Below are positions 29,781 to 38,573 of a stretch of 64,000 bases of DNA, piece by piece. The notes under the pieces were generated by a model. That model did no database searches. It was not told the origin of the DNA and saw only the letters and a list, made by a program, of their open reading frames with translations. This stretch comes from Thalassovita mangrovi. GTDB lineage: Bacteria; Pseudomonadota; Alphaproteobacteria; Rhodobacterales; Rhodobacteraceae. A program made the position numbers and the translations under genes. Position 1 is the stretch's first letter. Each line of letters starts with the position of its first letter. Location: assembly GCF_009857745.1 (NCBI RefSeq), contig NZ_WWEN01000002.1, positions 186,001-250,000 of the forward strand. Direction: 5' to 3'.

Positions 29781-30332
29781 ATGACGAGCAGGTCAGTCTG
29801 CGTCTTTTGCGGATCGCGCCCAGGCAATGATCCGGTCTATGCCGCCGAAGCCGAAGCAACAGGCACAATGTTGGCCGAAAACGGCTGGCGGCTGGTTTAC
29901 GGCGCGGGCGATGTCGGATTGATGGGAACGGTGGCGCGCGCGGCCCAGGCGGCGGGCGGTGAAACCTTCGGGGTGATCCCGACCCACCTGTTGAAGGCCG
30001 AGGTCGGCAAGACCGACCTGTCGACCTTCGTGATCACCGAAAACATGCATGAGCGCAAAAAGGTCATGTTCATGAATTCCGACGCCATCGTTGTGCTGCC
30101 GGGCGGCGCCGGATCGCTGGACGAATTTTTCGAAGTGCTGACCTGGCGCCAGCTGCACCTGCATCAGAAACCGATTTTCCTGCTCAATACCGCAGGGTTC
30201 TGGAACCCGCTTCTGGCGCTGGTCGACCATGTGGTCGAACAGGGCTTCGCCGATGCCTCGCTGCGCGAACTGATCCGGCCCAAGGACACTACGGCGGACC
30301 TGAACGCGGCGCTGCGCACCGCGCTCAGCTAG
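29781..30332 (+). CDS. LOG-family nucleoside 5'-monophosphate phosphoribohydrolase (TIGR00730)
   Basis: A 183-residue Rossmann-fold protein with the family motif PGGAGSLDEFFE (serine where threonine is commoner) and the N-terminal VCVFCGSRPGNDPVY. Relatives cleave the ribose phosphate from cytokinin or purine/pyrimidine nucleotides. In bacteria the true substrate is often a common nucleotide such as AMP. The ATG at 29781 was chosen because AAGGA lies just upstream; earlier in-frame methionines have no ribosome binding site. It is convergent with the host-attachment-family gene. Confidence 0.92.
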   Translation: MTSRSVCVFCGSRPGNDPVYAAEAEATGTMLAENGWRLVYGAGDVGLMGTVARAAQAAGGETFGVIPTHLLKAEVGKTDLSTFVITENMHERKKVMFMNSDAIVVLPGGAGSLDEFFEVLTWRQLHLHQKPIFLLNTAGFWNPLLALVDHVVEQGFADASLRELIRPKDTTADLNAALRTALS

Positions 30333-30342
30333 TTTCAACCGG

Positions 30343-30798
30343 TCAGAGCTTGGCCAGTTCGGCCATGACCAGTTCCCCGATCTTCGGCAGCGGGTGATTG
30401 GTCAGGTCCTTGGCCAGTTCGGCCCGCACCACGCCCTTCGCCGAGGGCCCCATTGCCGCGCGCAGATCGCCAAGGCTGGAAGGCGGCGCCACGATCACCA
30501 GGTCGTCGATCCCGCCGGCATTGGCCCATTTGTTCAACAGACCGGCGACACCGGATGCGAATTCGCCCTTGGCCAGCTGGTGCCAGTCGGTCGGTTCGAT
30601 CGAGGACCGCCCCGCCCCGCCAGGCCCGTCACGGCGGCCGGGCTGATCGGTGCCCTGCGCCCCGGTGGGGGGATTTTCCATCTCATCGACGCGCATCACC
30701 CGCAAATCGGGTTCCACCGTATCGCTGACATTCTGAACAAACAGCGCCTTGGCGCCATCGGCAACAACGATCCAAAGCCCTTTCGGCATCTTGATCAT
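30343..30798 (-). CDS. Host attachment family protein
   Basis: A 151-residue protein of the host-attachment-protein family: LWIVVADGAKALFV at the N-terminus, a variable Gly/Asp-rich middle (GTDQPGRRDGPGGAGRSS), a helical segment, and DDLVIVAPPSSLGDLRAAMG plus LAKDLTNHPLPKIGELV at the end. The family was named after a gene required for Agrobacterium attachment to plant cells; it resembles the eRF1/Pelota middle fold. There is no signal peptide, so it is probably cytoplasmic. A strong AGGAGG precedes the ATG. Confidence 0.88.
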   Translation of the reverse strand: MIKMPKGLWIVVADGAKALFVQNVSDTVEPDLRVMRVDEMENPPTGAQGTDQPGRRDGPGGAGRSSIEPTDWHQLAKGEFASGVAGLLNKWANAGGIDDLVIVAPPSSLGDLRAAMGPSAKGVVRAELAKDLTNHPLPKIGELVMAELAKL

Positions 30799-30916
30799 AA
30801 GCGACCTCCTTTCGCATTCATGCCATCAGAAGACAGCATCGCTGCATCCGAAAACATGACATTGGTCAAACTGCGAAAAAAGTTTTCCGCCCCGGCAGAA
30901 GCCGGACCGGGCCGGA

Positions 30917-33115
30917 TCAGGCCGCCTTGCGCCCGATCCAACGGTTCAGGCAGTCGCGCAATTCGTCCAGCCGGGCGGGCTTGGTGAGGAAGGCGTTCAT
31001 CCCGGCGGAAATGCAGCGATCGGCCTCGCCCTTCAGCGCGTTGGCCGAAATCCCAACGATCGGGATCGGGGCCAGTCCCCCGGCACCTTCTTCGTCCCGG
31101 ATATGGCGGACCATTTCCAGACCGTCCATCACCGGCATCTGGCAATCGGTGACGATCATGTCGTAGCCCCCTTCACGCCAGAGCCGCAGCCCCTCTTCGC
31201 CGTTATGCGCCGCCTCGGCGCCATAGCCGAGCAGTGCCAGCTGCCGCATCAGAACATCCATGTTGATCCGGTTGTCCTCAACCAGAAGGATGCTGCCGTG
31301 GCGCACCGCCGCCTGCTGCGGTTTCGCCTCCGGGGCCGGCGCCTCGGCACCCTGCAGCAGCACGCTCAACGCCGTCATCATCCGCGACGGCAGCAGCGGC
31401 GCGTAGCGCATCATGTACAGATGGCTGTCCAGCCGGCCCAGCCGCATCGCGGGATCATTGGTCAGCCCGAGGAATTTCGCATCCGGAGAGATTTCGAGCA
31501 TCTGATCGACGAGCTCCCGGCAGACTTCGGACCCGTCCAGCCCCAGCAGCACCAGCGGCGCCTTTTCCTGCCCCGACACCCAGCTCAGCATCCTTTCGTC
31601 GGTGCTGAAGAAGCGGATCTGCTGGCTCCAGTCATTGGCGAAGCGCAACAGCTGCTTGCGGCAGATCTGATCTTCGACCCGCACCACAAGCGGATGGTTG
31701 GACAACTGATAGATCCAGGATTCGAACCCGTCCCCCTCGGCCCCCTCCTCTTCGGTCAGCGGCAGCGTGACGGCAAAGCACGATCCCCGGCCCAGCACGC
31801 TTTCGGCGGTGATCTGACCGCCCATCATCTTGATCAGGTCGTGGCTGATCGCCAGCCCCAGACCGGTGCCGGCGATCATGCGGGAATCGGCCTCATGGGC
31901 CTGATAGAAGGGTTGGAACAGGTGCTCCAGCACGTCCGCGGCGATGCCGATCCCGTTGTCGCTGACCTGGAACTGGGTCTGCCCGTCGCTTGTCGGACGA
32001 ACCGACAGCCTGACCAGCGGCCGGGCCTCATCCTTTTTCAGGCCGGTGAATTTCACCGCGTTGCCGACAAGGTTCAGCAACACCTGCCGCAACCGCCCCG
32101 AATCCAGCGCGGCATGGCGCGGCGTGTCGCCGTCGATTTCCAGCTCCAGCCGCACGCCGCTCTGCTGTGCCGTCGGCGCCACGGTTTCCACCACGTTTTC
32201 GACCAGCTTCCAAAGATCGGCCCTGTTTTCGCTCAGGGTCATCTTGCCCGCCTCGATCTTGGAAAAATCGAGAATGTCGTCGATGATGCCCAGCAGCGAG
32301 GCCGAGGAATTCTGGATGGTTTCCAGCATCTGCTGCTGGTTTTCGTCCAGATCGGTCCGCTTCATCAGGTCGACCATGCCGATGACGCCGTTCATCGGGG
32401 TCCTGATTTCATGGCTCATATTGGCCAGGAAGGCCGATTTGGCGCGGTTCTGCGCCTCGGCCTGTTCCTTCTGCTGACGCATCGCCTGACGGCCGGTGAC
32501 GTCCAGGATGGTGCCGACCATGCGCACCGCCTGGCCTTTTTCGTAAACGATGAAAACGCGGTTCAGCACCCGGATCCAATGCCCGTCCTTGTGCCGCATG
32601 TCCACTTCCACCTCGTCCGTCTCGGTCTTCGAGGAAAGCCGCGCCAGCATGACATTGCGGACTTTCTCGTTATCCTCCGGGCGCAGCAGTTTCGCACTGG
32701 TGCGGATCGTCGGTTCGAGCTCATCGACCTCATAGCCCAGGATGTCGGCGTATTTGGGCGAATAGAACACGTGACCAGTGATCATATCCCAATCCCAAAG
32801 ACCGTCGCTGGCGCCTTTCAGGGCAAGATTGAAGCGCTCTTCGCTTTCCTGCAGCACCCGGAAGGATTCGTCCTTTTCGGCCAGGCGCAGATCGAACTGC
32901 CGCTTGATTTCCTGCAACAAGGCGGCGGTCATGCTCATCATGGTGCCCAAGACGACGCCGACAAAAAGCGGAACAAGCGCCTTTGGCGTCGTGATGCTGG
33001 CCGGATACATGGCGTAGGAAACGTAAACGAGAGCCGCCCCGCCAAGCGCAGCGCTCAACAGGAACAGCGGCCAGGATCTGGTAAAGATCCTCCTGATTTC
33101 CGGTAAAAAGTTCAT
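30917..33115 (-). CDS. Hybrid sensor histidine kinase with PAS domain and two receiver-like domains
   Basis: A 732-residue membrane kinase. In order: two membrane helices (about 14-32 and 43-63), a PAS/PAC sensor (about 88-215), HisKA with the phosphorylatable His235 (MSHEIRTP), an ATPase domain with DNGIGIA and GTGLGLAI, a degenerate receiver (about 500-610) lacking a clear phospho-acceptor aspartate, and a true C-terminal receiver (VEDNRINMD, Asp657 in VTDCQMPVMDG). There is no Hpt domain and no response regulator next to it, so its partner must be elsewhere. The signal is unknown. Confidence 0.92.
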   Translation of the reverse strand: MNFLPEIRRIFTRSWPLFLLSAALGGAALVYVSYAMYPASITTPKALVPLFVGVVLGTMMSMTAALLQEIKRQFDLRLAEKDESFRVLQESEERFNLALKGASDGLWDWDMITGHVFYSPKYADILGYEVDELEPTIRTSAKLLRPEDNEKVRNVMLARLSSKTETDEVEVDMRHKDGHWIRVLNRVFIVYEKGQAVRMVGTILDVTGRQAMRQQKEQAEAQNRAKSAFLANMSHEIRTPMNGVIGMVDLMKRTDLDENQQQMLETIQNSSASLLGIIDDILDFSKIEAGKMTLSENRADLWKLVENVVETVAPTAQQSGVRLELEIDGDTPRHAALDSGRLRQVLLNLVGNAVKFTGLKKDEARPLVRLSVRPTSDGQTQFQVSDNGIGIAADVLEHLFQPFYQAHEADSRMIAGTGLGLAISHDLIKMMGGQITAESVLGRGSCFAVTLPLTEEEGAEGDGFESWIYQLSNHPLVVRVEDQICRKQLLRFANDWSQQIRFFSTDERMLSWVSGQEKAPLVLLGLDGSEVCRELVDQMLEISPDAKFLGLTNDPAMRLGRLDSHLYMMRYAPLLPSRMMTALSVLLQGAEAPAPEAKPQQAAVRHGSILLVEDNRINMDVLMRQLALLGYGAEAAHNGEEGLRLWREGGYDMIVTDCQMPVMDGLEMVRHIRDEEGAGGLAPIPIVGISANALKGEADRCISAGMNAFLTKPARLDELRDCLNRWIGRKAA

Positions 33116-33233
33116 GTGTCGACTTTTTCCGTGAATCTATTCACGTGCACTGTTCTGTCCTGCTTTGGCCTTGTTCGCTCAGGCAACGGAAACCCGCTGC
33201 TACTCTTAACGGCAGATCAGCCGCGTTCTAAAC

Positions 33234-33269
33234 AAAAAAATCCCCCTCCCGCGGGTGGCGGAAGGGGGA
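33234..33269 (-). terminator. Rho-independent terminator of sodB
   Basis: Read on the - strand, a GC-rich hairpin with outer stem CCCCCT/AGGGGG (33242-33247 with 33263-33268) is followed by seven T residues. It begins about 30 bases after the sodB stop codon. Confidence 0.88.
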
Positions 33270-33299
33270 CCTATCCGAATGAACCGGATCAGTGCCGCG

Positions 33300-33899
33300 T
33301 TACAGGCGCGACGCGACGTTTTCCCAGTTGACCAGCTTGTCGAGGAAGTTGGTCAAGTAAGCCGGACGCTTGTTGCGGAAATCGATGTAATAGGAATGTT
33401 CCCACACGTCGCAGCCCAGCAGAGCGGTCTGGCCGAAGCACAGCGGGTTGACGCCGTTTTCGGTCTTGGTGACCTTCAGGCCGCCATCGGTGTCCTTGAC
33501 CAGCCAGGCCCAGCCCGAACCGAACTGACCGGCGCCGGCGGCGGCGAAGTCTTCCTTGAACTTGTCGACCGAACCGAAGCTTTCGACGATCGCCTTTTCC
33601 AGCTCGCCGGGCATCGCGTTGCCGTTCGGGCCCATCATTTCCCAGAACTGGGCATGGTTCCAGTGCTGCGAAGCATTGTTGAAGATGCCGTTCTGCGCCA
33701 CCGCGCCGGCGTCATAGGTGCCGGTGATGATGTCTTCCAGCGACTTGCCTTCCCACTCGGTGCCGGCGATCAGCTTGTTGCCGTTGTCGACATAGGCCTT
33801 GTGGTGCAGGTCGTGGTGATATTCCAGCGTTTCCTTGGACATGCCCAGGTCGGCCAGGGCGTCATGTGCATAGGGAAGATCGGGAAGTTCGAAAGCCAT
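33300..33899 (-). CDS. sodB: Superoxide dismutase [Fe]
   Basis: Converts superoxide to hydrogen peroxide and oxygen in the cytoplasm. The protein has 199 residues from the ATG at 33899; the open frame further upstream lacks coding character. Metal ligands are His28 (EYHHDLHH), His82 (WNHAQFW), Asp164 and His168 (DVWEHSYY). Gln78 in NNASQHW is the position that marks the iron-type enzyme. There is no signal peptide. The gene is monocistronic with a strong terminator. Whether Fe or Mn is used in vivo cannot be proved from sequence. Confidence 0.96.
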   Translation of the reverse strand: MAFELPDLPYAHDALADLGMSKETLEYHHDLHHKAYVDNGNKLIAGTEWEGKSLEDIITGTYDAGAVAQNGIFNNASQHWNHAQFWEMMGPNGNAMPGELEKAIVESFGSVDKFKEDFAAAGAGQFGSGWAWLVKDTDGGLKVTKTENGVNPLCFGQTALLGCDVWEHSYYIDFRNKRPAYLTNFLDKLVNWENVASRL

Positions 33900-34070
33900 G
33901 GGAAAATCCTTTTCGGTTCGAGCGTTTGTTTCCTGCGGAAAATGGTAGGGTTTATGCTGGAAGGTCAAGCCCTGTCGCCAATATTATTCGTTCAGAATGC
34001 AACACTTCTCTTGTGTCCCTTAGTCAGGCAGGCGTGCGCCGTCAGCTGAACGCCGCACGCCTCGGGCCAA

Positions 34071-34487
34071 CTATTTTTCCTTCCGCGAGCACAGCCCCGA
34101 ACCGCTCGGGACATTGTCACCGGCAGACAGGTTCACCGTCAGCATCAGCTTGTTGGTCTTGCGCACGATCACCGCCTTGTAAAACGCGGTGGGCATCTTG
34201 GATCGCACACCGATGTCATCGATCGCTTTCAGCCCTTTCAGCTTCCAGCGAACGGTATAGCGATTGGGCGCGGTTTCCAGCTCCGCAAGCATCGGGGCTT
34301 CCTGAACCTCATGGATTAGCGGGTCATAAACGGCGACAGCGTTTTCTTTCTCATCAATGCTGAAATAGATTTTGTCCCCCATCCAGCCATCCGGCGAAGG
34401 GAGGGTGATGTCGCAGTCGTAAACGACAGCAAAAGCGGATTGGGTCGAAAGGAAAAGCGCAGCCAGAGCACCGATTGGTCGAAGCAT
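34071..34487 (-). CDS. Secreted protein of unknown function
   Basis: A 138-residue protein with a Sec signal peptide (MLRPIGALAALFLSTQSAFA, cleavage probably after AFA) and a mature part with two cysteines, one near the start (VYDCDITLPSPDGWMGDKI) and one near the end (GSGLCSRKEK), which could form a disulfide. The pattern, with a WMGDKIYF segment and alternating polar/hydrophobic strands, suggests a small beta-sheet periplasmic domain. I do not recognise the family. A GTG four codons upstream (34499) is an alternative start but lacks a ribosome binding site. It sits alone between sodB and soxG. Confidence 0.72.
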   Translation of the reverse strand: MLRPIGALAALFLSTQSAFAVVYDCDITLPSPDGWMGDKIYFSIDEKENAVAVYDPLIHEVQEAPMLAELETAPNRYTVRWKLKGLKAIDDIGVRSKMPTAFYKAVIVRKTNKLMLTVNLSAGDNVPSGSGLCSRKEK

Positions 34488-34604
34488 GTATTCAGACACC
34501 TTTGGTTAATATTCAAATCACGATTATCAACCACAGGTATGCATTGCAACCATTCTTACCGGCACGGAAAACGCCCGTTCCCAGCCTTCGCGCTTCCGCC
34601 GCGA

Positions 34605-35177
34605 TCAGCCGTAAAATCCGACCTCGCCGCCCTCCTCCGCCGATACGCAAAGCAGCTTGTAGGCATAGTCCGCCACCGAGCGGAAACAGATCACCCGCGC
34701 CGTTGTGCTGTCGTCGAACCAGAAGGCGCCCGCCACCTGGGCCAGGCGCGTGCGGCGGAAATCGCCAGGGCCGAACGCTTCCGCCGACAGGTCCACCGGG
34801 GCCAGTTTCGCCAGCACCTCGCGCAACACGCCCGGCGCGCCGGCCAGCCGGAACATGGCGCGCGCATCCGACATGTTCTGCACCAGCGCATGTTCGCCCT
34901 GCAGCGCTTGCGCCAGTTTCGCGGCGATGGCCGGGGCGTCCTCATAAGGCGTCAGGATCAGCAATTCGTCGGGCGACATCCAGGCCAGCGCCCGGTCGTC
35001 GCCAAAGCCGATCTTGCGCTGCGCCGGGATCGCCAGCCCGGTCGCCGCCTTCACCGCCTTGGCCAGCTTCGCCGAGGCCAGGTCGCCGCGCAGGGTGATC
35101 ATGCCCTGCAGGCCCGCATCCTCGACCGTGACGGTCCCCTGAAAGGCGGCGCCGTTCAATGCGCTGAGCTCAGACAT
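34605..35177 (-). CDS. soxG: Sarcosine oxidase gamma subunit
   Basis: The smallest catalytic-complex subunit of heterotetrameric sarcosine oxidase, 190 residues. It resembles a reduced aminomethyltransferase/GcvT fold, with AFGPGDFRRTRLAQVAGAFW and WMSPDELLIL typical of the gamma subunit. Its start overlaps the end of soxA by 8 bases, so it is translationally coupled. It is the last gene of the operon. Symbol note: these sox genes concern sarcosine, not sulfur oxidation. Confidence 0.93.
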   Translation of the reverse strand: MSELSALNGAAFQGTVTVEDAGLQGMITLRGDLASAKLAKAVKAATGLAIPAQRKIGFGDDRALAWMSPDELLILTPYEDAPAIAAKLAQALQGEHALVQNMSDARAMFRLAGAPGVLREVLAKLAPVDLSAEAFGPGDFRRTRLAQVAGAFWFDDSTTARVICFRSVADYAYKLLCVSAEEGGEVGFYG

Positions 35178-38100
35178 TCTGCTTCTCCCCGTCCTTGTCG
35201 AAGAAGACCGGATCGCAGATCCGCGCCTTGTAGGTCTTGCCGTCGGTGCCGGGGAAATCGATCACTTCGCCCATCCGGTCGGGTCCGTCCAGCACCAGCC
35301 CCATCGCGATCCCCTTGCCCAGCGTCGGCGAATGGTAGGTCGAGGTCACCCGCCCCTGCATGTTGCGCTGCCCGTTGGCGTTGCTGCCGTCCGCGACCGC
35401 ATAGGCGCCGTCGGGCAGCACGCTGCCGTCCAGCGTTTCCAGCCCCACCAGTTTCCACCGCTTCGGATCGGTCATGTGCGACCGCGCCTGCGCCCGCTTG
35501 CCCAGATAATCGTCCTTCTTCTTGGAAATCGCCCAGTTGAGCCCCAGGTCCTGCGGGATCACCGTGCCGTCGGTTTCGTCCCCGATCATGATGAAGCCCT
35601 TTTCGGCCCGCATCACGTGCAGCGCCTCGGTACCGTAGGGCATGATACCGAACTCGGCCCCGGCCTCGGCGATCTTGTCCCACAGCGCCTGGCCATTGCT
35701 GGCGGGGACGGCGATTTCATAGGACAGTTCCCCCGAGAAGGAGATGCGATAGACCCGCACACCGATCCCGGCCAGTTCGCCATCCTGCCATTGCATGAAG
35801 GGCAGAACCTCCTTCGACACATCCATTCCGCCCAGCTTTTCCAGCAGCTTGCGGGCATTGGGGCCGACCACGGCTACTTGCGCGTATTGTTCGGTCACGT
35901 TGGCGGTATAGACCTTCCAGTCCCACCATTCGGTCTGCAGCCATTCTTCCATGTGACCATGGATACGGTCGGCGCCGCCGGTGGTGGTGTGGCACAGGAA
36001 GGTGTCGTCGTCGATCCGCGCCACCACGCCGTCGTCGATCAGGAAACCGTTTTCGCTGCACATCAGCCCGTAGCGGCATTTGCCCGGCTTCAGCGTGCTC
36101 ATCATGTTGGTGTAGAGCATGTCGAGGAACCGCCCGGCATCCGGCCCCTTCACGATGATCTTGCCCAGGGTGGAGGCATCCAGCATCCCCACCGAGTTGC
36201 GCACCTGATTGATCTCGCGCGCCACCGCATCGGAATGGCTTTCGCCCGTGCGCGGATAGCAATAGGGCCGCCGCCAGTGGCCGACCGGTTCCCAATGGGC
36301 GCCGTGGTCTTCGTGCCAGCCGTGCATCGGGGTCTTGCGCAAGGGCTGGAATATCTCGCCGCGCGCCTCGCCCGCGATGGCGCCCATCGAAATCGGCGTA
36401 TAGGGCGGGCGGAAAGTGGTGGTGCCGACTGCCGGGATGTCGGCGTTCAGGGACCGCGCCAGCGTCGCCAGCCCGTTGATGTTGCTGAGCTTGCCTTGAT
36501 CGGTCGCCATGCCGAGCGTGGTGTAGCGCTTGGTATGTTCGACGCTTTCATAGCCTTCCTGCGCCGCCAGCATCACGTCGGACACCTTCACGTCGTTCTG
36601 GAAATCCAGCCACGCCTTCATCCGCAGCTTCGGCCCCGCCCCCTGCGGCATCAGCCAGACGGGCTCGATCGGGGCCTCATCGCTTTGCTGCGCCTGCGGC
36701 GCGCTGGCGCGCTTCGGCTTGAACCAGGCCGCCTTCGCCGCCGCCGCCCCGGCGGATTGCGCATCAGACAGAATGTCATTCAGGTTCATCGCCCCATTGG
36801 CGCTTCCGGCCGCGATTACAAACCCTTGCCCGTCGGCGCCGGTCGGGGCTTTGTCCACATCTGGGCGGAACATTGCCGTAGCGTCATCCCAGATCAGCTT
36901 GCCGCCGCAATGCGACCACAGGTGCACCACCGGCGACCAGCCGCCCGACATCGCCACCGCGTCGCAGGGGATTTCCTCGATCACCGCGCCCTCGCCCGCC
37001 TGGGAACACAGGGCGACGCCGGTGACCTGCTTGCCGCCCAGCACCTTGGCGATGCCCTTGCCGGTCTCAATGCGGATGCCAAGCGCCTTGGCCTCTTCGG
37101 CCAGCGCACCGCCGCCCGAGGCCCGTGCATCGATCACCGCCGGGACCTCAAGACCGAGGTTTTTCAAAGCAATCGCAGTACGATAGGCGTCGTCGTTATT
37201 GGTCACCACCACGGTGCGGTCGCCGATGGACACGCCGTAATCGACGGCATAATCGCGGATCGCCGCGGCCAGCATCACGCCCGGCACATCGTTGCCCGCG
37301 AAGCTGAGCGGCCGTTCGATGGCGCCGGTCGCTGTGACGATCTGCTTGGTCCGGATGCGCCACAGCCGGTGACGCGGACCGGGGGCGTCCGGCGCATGAT
37401 CGGTCAGCCGCTCATAGCCCAGGACATAGCCGTGATCGTAGACGCCAGATGCCATGCAGCGCAGCCGCATCGTGACGTTGGGCATGGTTACCAGCTCGGC
37501 AACCAATTCCTCCACGAACTTATCCACAGGTGCGCCGTCGACCTCTCCACCATCTACCGGCGCACGCCCGCCCCAATGGGACGTTTGTTCCAGAACCAAT
37601 ACTTTCGCACCGGACAACGCCGCCGCCTTGGCCGCCTGCAGCCCGGCCACGCCGCCGCCCACGACGACCACGTCCACGAAGGCATAGAAATGCTCGTACC
37701 GGTCGGCATCGCGATCCTTGGGCACCCGGCCCAGGCCGGCCGATTGCCGCACGATGGGTTCGAACACCGATTTCCACGCCGCGCGCGGCGCCATGAAGGT
37801 CTTGTAATAGAACCCCGCCGGGAAGAACCGCGCCAGTTTGTTGTTCACGGCGCCGACGTCGAATTCCAGGCTGGGCCAGTGGTTCTGCGACGTGGCGCTC
37901 AGCCCGTCGAACAGTTCCGTCGTGGTGGCGCGCTGGTTCGGTTCGAACCGTGCGCCGGTCCCCAGACCGACCAGGGCGTTGGGTTCCTCCGCCCCGCTGG
38001 CGACGGGGCCGCGCGGGCGGTGGTACTTGAACGACCGGCCCATCAGCAACTGACCGTTGGCCAGCAGCGCCGAGGCGAGCGTGTCGCCCTCATAGCCGGT

Positions 38101-38181
38101 CATCTGCTTGCCGTTGAAGGTGAAATGCAGCTGCTTGCCGCGATTGGTGAGGCGGCCGCCAGTGGCCAGTCGGGTGCTCAT
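35170..38181 (-). CDS. soxA: Sarcosine oxidase alpha subunit
   Basis: The 1003-residue subunit of heterotetrameric sarcosine oxidase, which turns sarcosine, tetrahydrofolate and oxygen into glycine, 5,10-methylene-tetrahydrofolate and hydrogen peroxide. An N-terminal ferredoxin-like segment (about 10-100) is followed by a dinucleotide-binding region with VVVVGGGVAGLQAAKAA near residue 175, which holds NAD+, and a C-terminal GcvT-like folate domain (from about 620; VRNSVGMLDASTLGKI). GGGAGG precedes the ATG. A repeat fragment lies in the 62-base gap between soxD and this gene. Confidence 0.96.
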   Translation of the reverse strand: MSTRLATGGRLTNRGKQLHFTFNGKQMTGYEGDTLASALLANGQLLMGRSFKYHRPRGPVASGAEEPNALVGLGTGARFEPNQRATTTELFDGLSATSQNHWPSLEFDVGAVNNKLARFFPAGFYYKTFMAPRAAWKSVFEPIVRQSAGLGRVPKDRDADRYEHFYAFVDVVVVGGGVAGLQAAKAAALSGAKVLVLEQTSHWGGRAPVDGGEVDGAPVDKFVEELVAELVTMPNVTMRLRCMASGVYDHGYVLGYERLTDHAPDAPGPRHRLWRIRTKQIVTATGAIERPLSFAGNDVPGVMLAAAIRDYAVDYGVSIGDRTVVVTNNDDAYRTAIALKNLGLEVPAVIDARASGGGALAEEAKALGIRIETGKGIAKVLGGKQVTGVALCSQAGEGAVIEEIPCDAVAMSGGWSPVVHLWSHCGGKLIWDDATAMFRPDVDKAPTGADGQGFVIAAGSANGAMNLNDILSDAQSAGAAAAKAAWFKPKRASAPQAQQSDEAPIEPVWLMPQGAGPKLRMKAWLDFQNDVKVSDVMLAAQEGYESVEHTKRYTTLGMATDQGKLSNINGLATLARSLNADIPAVGTTTFRPPYTPISMGAIAGEARGEIFQPLRKTPMHGWHEDHGAHWEPVGHWRRPYCYPRTGESHSDAVAREINQVRNSVGMLDASTLGKIIVKGPDAGRFLDMLYTNMMSTLKPGKCRYGLMCSENGFLIDDGVVARIDDDTFLCHTTTGGADRIHGHMEEWLQTEWWDWKVYTANVTEQYAQVAVVGPNARKLLEKLGGMDVSKEVLPFMQWQDGELAGIGVRVYRISFSGELSYEIAVPASNGQALWDKIAEAGAEFGIMPYGTEALHVMRAEKGFIMIGDETDGTVIPQDLGLNWAISKKKDDYLGKRAQARSHMTDPKRWKLVGLETLDGSVLPDGAYAVADGSNANGQRNMQGRVTSTYHSPTLGKGIAMGLVLDGPDRMGEVIDFPGTDGKTYKARICDPVFFDKDGEKQNV

Positions 38182-38220
38182 CTGTCAGACCTCCCGGGCC
38201 GTGGTGAGGGTGCTTTTTTG

Positions 38221-38240
38221 AGTATTTTTGCCAAGAAGAA
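38221..38240. repeat. Dispersed intergenic repeat, single-arm copy inside the sox operon
   Basis: Twenty bases beginning AGTATTTTTGCCAAGAAG match the left arm at 13853-13872 at 18 of 20 positions. It occupies the only real gap in the sox operon, just before the soxA ribosome binding site. The right arm and the GGGGGCAGCGCCCCC hairpin are missing here. Confidence 0.65.
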
Positions 38241-38243
38241 ACG

Positions 38244-38573
38244 TCATTTGATGTCTCTCCAGCTCCAGCCGGGGCGTTTGGCGGTGATCTTGTCGCGGAT
38301 GTCCTGCGGCGGTTCGGAGACCTGCGCGGGATAGGTGCCGAAGACCTCGAGCGTCATGGTGCAGCGGGCGGCGTGGAACCACTTGCCGCAGCCATTGGCG
38401 TGGCGCCAGCGTTCGAAATGCACCCCCTTGGGGTTTTCGCGGGCGAAGAGATAGGCTTCAAACTCGGCGTCCGACGAGCCCGGGCCGAAGCGTTTCAGAT
38501 GCGCCTCGCCGCCTGCGTGCAGTTCGGTTTCCTCGGCATCGACGCCGCAATAGGGGCAGTTGAGGATCAGCAT
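38244..38573 (-). CDS. soxD: Sarcosine oxidase delta subunit
   Basis: A 109-residue zinc-binding subunit of heterotetrameric sarcosine oxidase. The N-terminal CPYCG and the later GCGKWFHAARC supply the cysteine/histidine zinc site, and FERWRHANGCGKWF is characteristic of SoxD. Its start overlaps the end of the unrecognised gene upstream by 7 bases. In most operons soxD directly follows soxB; here another gene lies between. Confidence 0.94.
   Translation of the reverse strand: MLILNCPYCGVDAEETELHAGGEAHLKRFGPGSSDAEFEAYLFARENPKGVHFERWRHANGCGKWFHAARCTMTLEVFGTYPAQVSEPPQDIRDKITAKRPGWSWRDIK

Noticed and set aside
35332-38334. Open frame of 1000 residues on the + strand
   Set aside because: It lies antisense to soxA. 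All recognisable domains (GcvT-like, dinucleotide-binding) are on the - strand.
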